A DNA stretch of 64,000 bases from Achromobacter sp. Bel (GTDB lineage Bacteria > Pseudomonadota > Gammaproteobacteria > Burkholderiales > Burkholderiaceae_B): NCBI RefSeq assembly GCF_012928505.1, contig NZ_JABBJN010000029.1, forward strand, positions 20,460-84,459, written 5' to 3'. Below the pieces are notes generated by a model that saw only the letters and a list, made by a program, of their open reading frames with translations, was not told where the DNA came from and did not search any database. This document shows, piece after piece, positions 57,991 through 64,000 of this stretch (position 1 is the first letter of the stretch; each line of letters opens with the position of its first letter). The position numbers were made by a program, and so were the translations under genes.

Positions 57991-58672
57991 TCTGCTCTTG
58001 CAATACTGGCCCACGCTGCTGGTCGGCCAATACCCCAACGGCCCGCTGGGCGGACTGGTCCTCACGCTGATCCTGGCGGCGCTTGGCCTGGCGATGTCGA
58101 TGCCGCTGGCGTTGTTGGTCGCGCTGGCCCGGGTCAGCCCGTTCGGCTGGCTGCGCGTGGCCAGCAAGGCGCTGGTCAACGTGGTGCGCGGCATGCCGCT
58201 CCTGATGCTGATCTTTTGGGCCTACTTCGTGGTGCCGAAACTGACCGGCCAGGTCGTCAGCGGTTTCTGGACGTTGATCTTCGCGTTGGTGGTCTATGAA
58301 AGCGCGTACCTGTCGGAAGTGATCCGTTCGGGCATCGAGGCGGTGCCGCGCGGCCAGATCGAGGCGTCGCGCTCGCTGGGCGTGGGCTACTGGACGACGA
58401 TGCGCAAAGTGGTCTTGCCGCAGGCGCTCTTTAACGTGCTGCCCAGCATGACCAGCCAGTTCGTGTCGACCATCAAGGAGACGTCGCTGGGCTATGTCAT
58501 CAGCGTCAACGAACTGACCTTCGCGGCCAACCAGGTCAACAACCTGGTGCTGACCCAGCCGTTGCAGGTGTTCGGCATCCTGGCCATCATCTATTTCCTG
58601 GTGTGCTTCAGCCTGAGCCGCGGTTTGAGCTGGCTGGACCTGCGTATCCGCCGCTCGCGCGCCATGGCTTAA
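57983..58672 (+). CDS. Polar amino-acid ABC transporter permease 2
   Basis: 229 residues, same fold as permease 1, to which it should heterodimerise. [18 protein letters not shown] near residue 70 and the EAA motif [20 protein letters not shown] near 128 mark the family. Start GTG 57983 overlaps the previous stop by 8 bp and uses GGAGG inside the end of permease 1. ATPase gene follows after 14 bp. Confidence 0.93.
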   Translation: MLDLLLQYWPTLLVGQYPNGPLGGLVLTLILAALGLAMSMPLALLVALARVSPFGWLRVASKALVNVVRGMPLLMLIFWAYFVVPKLTGQVVSGFWTLIFALVVYESAYLSEVIRSGIEAVPRGQIEASRSLGVGYWTTMRKVVLPQALFNVLPSMTSQFVSTIKETSLGYVISVNELTFAANQVNNLVLTQPLQVFGILAIIYFLVCFSLSRGLSWLDLRIRRSRAMA

Positions 58673-58686
58673 AGCAAGGACAAAAC

Positions 58687-59421
58687 ATGATCAATCTTGA
58701 AAAAGTGAACAAGTGGTACGGCGCGCATCACGTGCTGAAGGACGTGGACCTGTCGGTGGCGCGCGGCGAAGTGCTGGTGGTGTGCGGGCCGTCGGGGTCC
58801 GGCAAGTCCACCATGATCCGCACGATCAACCGCCTGGAACCCATCGAGAAAGGCCGCATCCTGATCGACGGCGCGGACATCTACGCCAAGGGCGCCAACC
58901 TGAACGCGCTGCGCCAGAAGATTGGCTTTGTGTTCCAGCAGTTCAACCTGTTCCCGCACATGAGCGTGCTGGAAAACGTGATCTTCGCGCCTGTGAACAT
59001 CCGCAAGCAGTCCCGCAAGGAATCCGTGGAGCTGGCGAAAGGCCTGCTGGAACGCGTGGGCCTGGAGCACAAGATCGACGCCTATCCGGGCGCCTTGTCG
59101 GGCGGGCAGCAGCAGCGGGTGGCGATCGCCCGGGCGCTGGCCCTGCAACCGCCGGTGATGCTGTTCGACGAGCCGACCAGCGCGCTGGACCCCGAGATGG
59201 TGGGCGAGGTGCTGCAGGTGATGAAGGGCCTGGCCAAGGACGGCATGACGATGGTGTGCGTGACCCACGAAATGGGGTTCGCGCGGGACGTCTGCGACCG
59301 GGTCGTTTTCATGGATGGCGGCGAGATCCTGGAAATGGATACGCCCGAGCGCTTCTTCAGCGCGCCGTCCCATCCGCGCGCGCAGCGCTTCCTGGCCGAC
59401 ATCCTGCATCCGCGCGGCTGA
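58687..59421 (+). CDS. Polar amino-acid ABC transporter ATP-binding protein
   Basis: 244 residues. Walker [10 protein letters not shown] (about 36-44), Q-loop [18 protein letters not shown] (about 83), signature [15 protein letters not shown] (about 138), Walker [15 protein letters not shown] (about 157) and switch His in [13 protein letters not shown] (about 193). It energises import by the permease pair. Start ATG 58687 after AAGGACAAAAC. It ends the transport part of the operon; a LysR gene begins 46 bp later on the same strand. Confidence 0.95.
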   Translation: MINLEKVNKWYGAHHVLKDVDLSVARGEVLVVCGPSGSGKSTMIRTINRLEPIEKGRILIDGADIYAKGANLNALRQKIGFVFQQFNLFPHMSVLENVIFAPVNIRKQSRKESVELAKGLLERVGLEHKIDAYPGALSGGQQQRVAIARALALQPPVMLFDEPTSALDPEMVGEVLQVMKGLAKDGMTMVCVTHEMGFARDVCDRVVFMDGGEILEMDTPERFFSAPSHPRAQRFLADILHPRG

Positions 59422-59467
59422 GGCTGCGGCGGGCGGCAGGGCGGCGATGGTAAGGTTGGGGGTTCCC

Positions 59468-60433
59468 ATGCGTTTCGGATCGACTGCCGCGATGTACACC
59501 CTTAAACAGCTAGAGGCTTTCTACTGGAGCTCCGAATTGGGCAGCTTCAGCGCGTCGTCCCGCAAACTGCACACGACGCAGTCGGCGGTGGCCAAGCGGG
59601 TGGGCGAACTTGAAGCCTTCGCCGGGTCGCCGCTGTTCGAGCGGCGCGCCAAGAAGCTCGCGATGACGCCGCAGGGCCGCAAGCTGTTCGAATTGGCGCG
59701 CGAAATGCTGGACCTGAACAGCCGCATCGTGCAGAACATGGCCGACCCGGCCAGTTTCGAAGGCGTGCTGCGGCTGGGCGTGACCGAACTGGTGGGCATG
59801 ACCTGGCTGGCGCGGCTGATCAACCAGATCAGCCAGCGCTATCCGCGCGTGCAGTTGATGCCCGAGATCGACGGCGGCATCACGCTGTACGAAAGGCTGG
59901 AGCAAGACCAGATAGACCTGGCCATCATGCCGGGGCCGTTCTGGAGCTATCAGTACGATTGCACCCATCTGGGCGCCGTCACCAATGTGTGGATGGCCAG
60001 TCCCGCGCTGGACATCGATTTCGCGGCCCGCCTGACGCCGCAGGATCTGGCGCCGTATCCGGTGATATCGCAGCCCACGAATTCGGCCTTGTCGCATCTG
60101 TACGACGCGTGGTTCGCGGAGCAAGGCTTGCCCGTCAAGCGCGTGCTGACCTGCAACAGCCTGGGAATGATGGCGCAGTTGACGATGCTGGGGCTGGGCA
60201 TCAGTTATTTGCCCGGCGCGTATTTCGCGCCGCTGGTCGAGCGCGGCGCGCTATGCCAGTTGAAGGTGCGGCCGGATCTGCCCACGATCAATTATTACGC
60301 CGTGCATAAGAAGAATATCGTCAACCCGATCGTGTCGCGGGTGATCGATATCGCGCGCGAAGAATGCGCGTTTGAGGTGGCGGGGGCGTTCCTGCCCCAT
60401 GTGCCGCCGGCCGCAATGCGGCGGGAAGCGTAG
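59468..60433 (+). CDS. LysR-family transcriptional regulator
   Basis: 321 residues from ATG 59468 (preceded by a G-rich stretch); ATGs at 59447 and 59492 are also in frame, the last giving the plain LysR start MYTLKQLEAFYWSSELGSF. Helix-turn-helix with SASSRKLHTTQSAVAKRVGELE, then an effector domain (GVLRLGVTELVGMTWLARLI; the YQYDCTHLGAVTNVWMASP and SLGMMAQLTMLGLGISYLP regions line the pocket). It lies directly downstream of the ABC operon on the same strand and probably regulates it from its end. It converges on the I78 inhibitor gene. Confidence 0.9.
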   Translation: MRFGSTAAMYTLKQLEAFYWSSELGSFSASSRKLHTTQSAVAKRVGELEAFAGSPLFERRAKKLAMTPQGRKLFELAREMLDLNSRIVQNMADPASFEGVLRLGVTELVGMTWLARLINQISQRYPRVQLMPEIDGGITLYERLEQDQIDLAIMPGPFWSYQYDCTHLGAVTNVWMASPALDIDFAARLTPQDLAPYPVISQPTNSALSHLYDAWFAEQGLPVKRVLTCNSLGMMAQLTMLGLGISYLPGAYFAPLVERGALCQLKVRPDLPTINYYAVHKKNIVNPIVSRVIDIAREECAFEVAGAFLPHVPPAAMRREA

Positions 60434-60439
60434 GCGGCA

Positions 60440-60457
60440 GGCCGGCGGGCGCCGGCC
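60440..60457. terminator. GC hairpin between convergent LysR and I78 genes
   Basis: GGCCGGC-GGGC-GCCGGCC at 60440-60457: a perfect 7-bp stem with a 4-base loop, 6 bp after the LysR stop and 11 bp before the end of the I78 gene. No T-run on either strand, so bidirectional termination is only possible, not clear. Confidence 0.4.
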
Positions 60458-60468
60458 CCAAGGCGGGC

Positions 60469-60873
60469 TTAACCGCAGCGGATCGCCGTCATGACGTCCT
60501 TGTCGTCCACGATCAGGTTCAGGCGGGTCGCGTTGTATTCCATGGTGACAAGCTGGCCGGGGCGCAGGATGCGCGCGGTCGAGCTGCCGCTGCGCGTGCG
60601 CAGGTCTTCCATGACCGATTGGGTGGCTTTCTGGCCGATCTGCGATTGCAGGGCGCCGGCATCGCACGTCTTGCCGCTGGTGGCGCCGGGAATGTTTGAC
60701 GACGATCCATACGAGGATCCGCCGTAGGTGGCGCCACCGGACGACCCCGATGAGCTTGACGCGCTGGAGGAGCTGGAGGCTGCCGGCGCGCTGCTGGACG
60801 AGGACGACGTCCCGGTGTTGGCGCATGCGCTCAGGCTGGCAACCAGAAGGAAAGGGATCAGCTTGCGGATCAT
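60469..60873 (-). CDS. Peptidase inhibitor I78 family lipoprotein
   Basis: 134 residues. Lipoprotein signal KLIPFLLVASLSAC with the lipobox Cys at about residue 17. A Ser/Gly-rich linker (about 20-60) follows, then the I78 domain: CDAGALQSQIGQKATQSVME, ILRPGQLVTMEYNATRLNLI and the C-terminal IRCG, with the usual two Cys. I78 proteins inhibit serine peptidases and are found in many proteobacteria; the likely role is to protect the cell envelope. AAGGAG precedes ATG 60873. The gene lies alone between LysR genes. Confidence 0.88.
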   Translation of the reverse strand: MIRKLIPFLLVASLSACANTGTSSSSSSAPAASSSSSASSSSGSSGGATYGGSSYGSSSNIPGATSGKTCDAGALQSQIGQKATQSVMEDLRTRSGSSTARILRPGQLVTMEYNATRLNLIVDDKDVMTAIRCG

Positions 60874-60935
60874 GTAAAGCTCCTTACAACTACGCGACAA
60901 AAAAGCCATGATAGACCAGCCGGGGCGACCTGTGA

Positions 60936-61850
60936 TCAGGAGCCGTGGGGCGCTTGCATGCCGGGCAGCATGGGCAGCCGGTCGGCCAGGAACTGGATCA
61001 GCAGGCGGGCGCGCAATGCCTGGTAGCGGCGCGAGGGGTAGATCAGGAAAGCTTCCTGGGGCGGGCCGTTCCATTTGGGCAAGACGCGCAGCAATTGCCC
61101 GTCGGCCACCAGGTCCTGAACCAACCAGGCGGGGCACAGGCCCACCCCGGCTCCCGCCGCCAGCGTTTCACGGATGGCCAGGGCGTTGTTGACGCGGTAC
61201 CGCCCCTGGGTTTGGACACTGGCGCGCGCGGTGCCCTGGTGCAGCTCCAGGGTGTCGCCGGCCGGCAGCCATGCGAATCGGACGTAATCGTGGGCGGCCA
61301 GGTCGTCCGGCGTGCGAGGCTTTCCATGACGGGCCAGGTAGGACGGCGCCGCGACCAGAAGGCGCGGCGACAGGGCAACTTTGCGGGCAACGGCGTTGGG
61401 CGGCAGGTCGCCGCCCAGGCGCAGGGCCACGTCCACGCCTTCTTCCACCAGGTCGACGAAACGGTCGTTCAGGATCAATTCGACCTGGATGTCAGGATAG
61501 GCGTCCAGGAAATCCCGGATCAGCGCATTCAGCCGGAACTGCCCTAGCGCGACGGGGGCGTTCACGCGCAGGAAACCGGCGGGTTGCTCGGTCTGGCCGC
61601 GCGCGTCGGCCACGGCTTCGGCGTATTCCTCCAGCACGCGGTTGGCGCGTTCGTAGAAGCGTTTGCCTTGTTCTGTGGGTACGACGCGCGTTGTGCTGCG
61701 TTCCAGCAGGCGCACGTTCAGGTCTTTCTCGAGCGCCGCGACGATCTTGCTGAGCGCGGGCTGCGTCAACCCCTGTTCGCGGGCGGCGGCGGACAAGGTG
61801 CCCAGTTCCACGGCGCGGACGAAGGCCCGCATGGCGCGCAAGGTATCCAT
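60936..61850 (-). CDS. LysR-family transcriptional regulator
   Basis: 304 residues. Start MDTLRAMRAFVRAVELGTLSAA, helix-turn-helix with REQGLTQPALSKIVAALEKDL, and an effector domain of the CrgA-like subgroup (LRVNAPVALGQFRLNALIRDFL, VDVALRLGG, AAGAGVGLCPAWLVQDL). It is divergent from the SGNH hydrolase gene across 120 bp, so that gene is the natural target. The gap is A/T-rich near 61862-61890. Confidence 0.92.
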   Translation of the reverse strand: MDTLRAMRAFVRAVELGTLSAAAREQGLTQPALSKIVAALEKDLNVRLLERSTTRVVPTEQGKRFYERANRVLEEYAEAVADARGQTEQPAGFLRVNAPVALGQFRLNALIRDFLDAYPDIQVELILNDRFVDLVEEGVDVALRLGGDLPPNAVARKVALSPRLLVAAPSYLARHGKPRTPDDLAAHDYVRFAWLPAGDTLELHQGTARASVQTQGRYRVNNALAIRETLAAGAGVGLCPAWLVQDLVADGQLLRVLPKWNGPPQEAFLIYPSRRYQALRARLLIQFLADRLPMLPGMQAPHGS

Positions 61851-61970
61851 CGGCGTGGTATTCCATTTTGGAAGAAGTGGTATGCATTGTAGAGGTCTAC
61901 CCGTGCCAATGGGAAGAACCTATCGTGGCGGCATCGCGGTGCCAACCGCTTCCCCTCTCCAGGAGATCCC

Positions 61971-63251
61971 ATGAAGTCCGCCATGAACCCTCATGCTTTT
62001 TTCCGCGCCGCCAGCCTGGCGGCTGCCGGCCTTGTCTGGATGCCGTCCGCCACGCAGGCGGGGGCGCCGGCGCCGCACGCTGCCTGGGTCAGTTCATGGT
62101 CCGCCAGCCCGCAACCGTTATGGGAGGCATCGTTCGTCCTGCCTACCGGCATGCCGGCGCAAGTGGCGGACCAGACGCTGCGCGAGACCGTCAAGATCAG
62201 CCTGGGCGGCAAGCGCCTGCGCGTGGTGCTGTCCAACCGTTACGGCACGCAGCCATTGGTGGTCGGCGCCGCCCGCGTGGCGAAGGCGGGGGCGGGGGCG
62301 GGGGCGGCCATTGACCGGGCGTCGGATCGGGCGTTGCGCTTCGGCGGCCAGCCAGGCGTGACGGTCGCGGCCGGCGCCCAGGTGGTCAGCGACCCGGTGG
62401 ACCTGCCCGTGGCCGCGTTGAGCGAGCTGGCCGTCAGTACCTATTTTCCGCAGGCGACTCCCGTCGCGACGTTCCATTGGGGCGCCCAGCAAAATGCGGC
62501 ACTTGCGCCGGGCGATGCCACCGGCGCGCCGGATCTGCCAGGCGCCGCCGTATTGCAGGGGCGTGCTTTCCTGGCCGGGGTGTGGGTGGAAAGCGCGGCC
62601 GACACGCCGGTCGTGGTGGCGTTCGGGGATTCGTTGACCGACGGCAACGGGTCAACACCCGGCGCCAACCGGCGTTGGCCCGATGTCCTGGCGCGCCGGC
62701 TGGCGCCGCAGGGCGTGGGCGTCGTCAATGCAGGCATTTCCGGCGCCCGGGTGTGGGGCGACAAGATGGGCGCGAATGCGATGGCGCGCTTCGAGGCGGA
62801 TGTGTTGGCGCAACCCGGCGTGCGGACGGTGGTGGTGCTGATGGGCATCAACGATATCGGCTGGCCGGACAGCGGCTTCGCGCCCGGCGATGCGCCCATG
62901 ACCGCGGCCCGGCTGGTGGAGGGTTACCGGCAATTGGCCGAGGCAGCCCGTGCCCGCCACGTGCGCATCGTGGGGGCCACCCTCGCGCCCTATGAAGGGT
63001 CGTTGCACGGCACGCCGCTTGCCGGCCATTACAGCCTGGCCAAGGATGCGGTGCGGCGCGAGGTGAATCAGTGGATCCGCGACAGCGGCGTGTTCGACGC
63101 GGTGGTGGACATGGACGCCGTGCTGCGTGACCCGGCACACCCCGCGCGCCTGTTGCCGGCCTACGATTCGGGGGACCACCTGCATCCCGGCGATGCGGGA
63201 TATCAGGCGATGGCGCGGGCGCTGGATGACGGCATCCTGTTCGGCCGGTGA
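61971..63251 (+). CDS. Secreted SGNH/GDSL hydrolase (esterase)
   Basis: 426 residues. Signal peptide AFFRAASLAAAGLVWMPSATQA (cleavage about residue 31). An N-terminal beta-sandwich-like region (about 35-200; WVSSWSASPQPLWEASFVLP) precedes the SGNH domain. The catalytic blocks are FGDSLTDGNGSTPG (Ser about 222), NAGISGARVWGDK (Gly block), LMGINDIGWPD (Asn block) and GDHLHPGDAGYQAM (Asp-x-x-His). It should cleave an ester or acetyl group of a polysaccharide or lipid outside the cytoplasm. AGGAGATCCC precedes the ATG. It is divergent from a LysR gene and converges on dnaE2. Confidence 0.93.
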   Translation: MKSAMNPHAFFRAASLAAAGLVWMPSATQAGAPAPHAAWVSSWSASPQPLWEASFVLPTGMPAQVADQTLRETVKISLGGKRLRVVLSNRYGTQPLVVGAARVAKAGAGAGAAIDRASDRALRFGGQPGVTVAAGAQVVSDPVDLPVAALSELAVSTYFPQATPVATFHWGAQQNAALAPGDATGAPDLPGAAVLQGRAFLAGVWVESAADTPVVVAFGDSLTDGNGSTPGANRRWPDVLARRLAPQGVGVVNAGISGARVWGDKMGANAMARFEADVLAQPGVRTVVVLMGINDIGWPDSGFAPGDAPMTAARLVEGYRQLAEAARARHVRIVGATLAPYEGSLHGTPLAGHYSLAKDAVRREVNQWIRDSGVFDAVVDMDAVLRDPAHPARLLPAYDSGDHLHPGDAGYQAMARALDDGILFGR

Positions 63252-63276
63252 ACCGCATGCGGCCGCCTGCGGCCCG

Positions 63277-64000
63277 TCAATGGAAGTTGCGGCTATGCGT
63301 GGCCAGCCCGCCCAGCAGGTCGGACAAGTCCACCAGCCGCTGTGCGATCAGGTGGCGCACGCCGTCCACGCTTTGCCAGGCGCCATAGACGCCCAGCAGC
63401 TTGGCGCCCAGCAGTTCGCGGCGCTGGCGTTCGATCAGTTCCGGCCGCACGACCACGTTGACAGGGCCGGTCTCGTCTTCCAGTGTCACGAAAATCACGC
63501 CCTTGGAGGTTTGCGGCCGCTGGCGCACGGTGACGATGCCGCAGGCGCGCGCCACGCGCTTGTCGGGGTAGCGGTTCAGGACCTCGGCCGGCTGGAAATT
63601 GCGGGCCGCCAATTGGTCGCGCAGCAGCGCCACCGGGTGGCTATGCAGGGTCAGCCCCACGCTGCGGTAATCGGCCGCGACCGTCTGGCTTTCCGACGGC
63701 GCCTGCAATTGTGGAGCCTGGGTTTCCTCGATAGCGGCGTCGCGCAGCAAGTCGCGGCTTTGCACGCTGGCGGCGGCTTCCCAACTGGCTTGGCGCCGAT
63801 GGCCCGCCAGGGTGCGCAACGCATCGCCCGCAGCCAGCGCGTTCAGGTCATGGCGGTTGAGCGCGGCGCGCCGGGCCAGGTCGCCGGTGTCGGCGAAGGG
63901 GGACTGCGCGCGCGCGTCCTCGATGCGCCGGGCGGCGTCTTCCCGCATGCCCTGAATCAGGCTCAGGCCCAGGCGGACGGCGGGGCGCCGGGCGTCGGGG
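63277..64000 (-). CDS. dnaE2: Error-prone DNA polymerase III alpha subunit DnaE2/ImuC, C-terminal part (partial)
   Basis: The frame is open to the window edge and ends at 63277; 241 codons are visible. Upstream of the first ATG the frame still reads RLGLSLIQG, typical for the helix-hairpin-helix region of DnaE2. Next come RIEDARAQSPFADTGDLARR, NRHDLNALAAGDALRTLAGHRRQASWE, the linker YRSVGLTLHSHPVALLRDQL and the OB-fold GIVTVRQRPQTSKGVIFVTLEDETG. DnaE2 is a damage-inducible, mutagenic polymerase usually encoded with imuA and imuB, which would lie beyond 64000. It converges on the SGNH gene. Confidence 0.92.
   Translation of the reverse strand, partial: PDARRPAVRLGLSLIQGMREDAARRIEDARAQSPFADTGDLARRAALNRHDLNALAAGDALRTLAGHRRQASWEAAASVQSRDLLRDAAIEETQAPQLQAPSESQTVAADYRSVGLTLHSHPVALLRDQLAARNFQPAEVLNRYPDKRVARACGIVTVRQRPQTSKGVIFVTLEDETGPVNVVVRPELIERQRRELLGAKLLGVYGAWQSVDGVRHLIAQRLVDLSDLLGGLATHSRNFH

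Noticed and set aside
1..64000. tRNA, rRNA, riboswitch or CRISPR loci
   Set aside because: No cloverleaf, rRNA-like, known riboswitch core or spaced-repeat pattern was seen on reading; a covariance-model search (Rfam, tRNAscan-SE) would be needed to exclude small RNAs.

Overview
The window is a GC-rich, densely packed bacterial chromosome segment. Six Bug-type (TctC-family) solute-binding proteins, many LysR/IclR regulators beside small catabolic operons and an AcrB-type RND pump point to a betaproteobacterium of the Alcaligenaceae, most likely Achromobacter or a close Bordetella-like relative. This is inferred from gene content only; there is no rRNA gene in the window. I saw no tRNA, CRISPR array, integrase or transposase.

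Layout. 1-4807: end of a tripartite RND efflux operon (adaptor tail, inner-membrane pump, outer-membrane channel). 4825-14308: accessory metabolism, with Bug protein plus M20 amidohydrolase, then MFS transporter and GMC oxidoreductase divergent from an IclR regulator, then a Tat-exported molybdopterin oxidoreductase with its 2Fe-2S subunit. 14634-16538: LysE exporter, and an ArsR repressor divergent from an alpha/beta hydrolase broken by one extra G in a G7 run. 16665-34926: a 'Bug island' with an IclR regulator, acyl-CoA genes, a seven-gene minus-strand operon holding three Bug proteins, an MmgE/PrpD-Bug-MmgE/PrpD cluster, two LysR regulators and an alpha/beta hydrolase without a nucleophile. 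35037-46451: Sel1-repeat protein, S41 pseudo-protease, LysR/flavin monooxygenase pair, chemoreceptor and diguanylate cyclase, and orphan small genes including an A/T-rich FMN reductase. 46527-47414: two head-to-head gene remnants (MFS and AraC). 47428-54000: LtrA, VOC, GFA, AhpD-like, LON-domain and ParB-like genes, then a PhoD-like phosphatase block bounded by related palindromes. 54404-60433: RraA-type aldolase, aminotransferase and polar amino-acid ABC transporter operon with a LysR gene. 60469-64000: I78 inhibitor lipoprotein, LysR/SGNH hydrolase pair and the 3' end of dnaE2.

How it fits together. Most of the window is import and catabolism of small organic acids: periplasmic binding proteins beside lactonases, hydrolases, dehydrogenases and CoA enzymes, each set with its own regulator. 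Two regulatory circuits can be read from the DNA. A TTCCAT-N3-GTGGAA operator occurs in front of the IclR gene at 17486, the Bug gene at 20622 and the PrpD gene at 29107, so these units probably form one regulon. A second promoter sequence is duplicated at 30450 and 33943, which ties the Bug/PrpD operon and the alpha/beta hydrolase at 34051 to the LysR gene between them. No TctA/TctB membrane partner for any of the six Bug proteins lies in the window.
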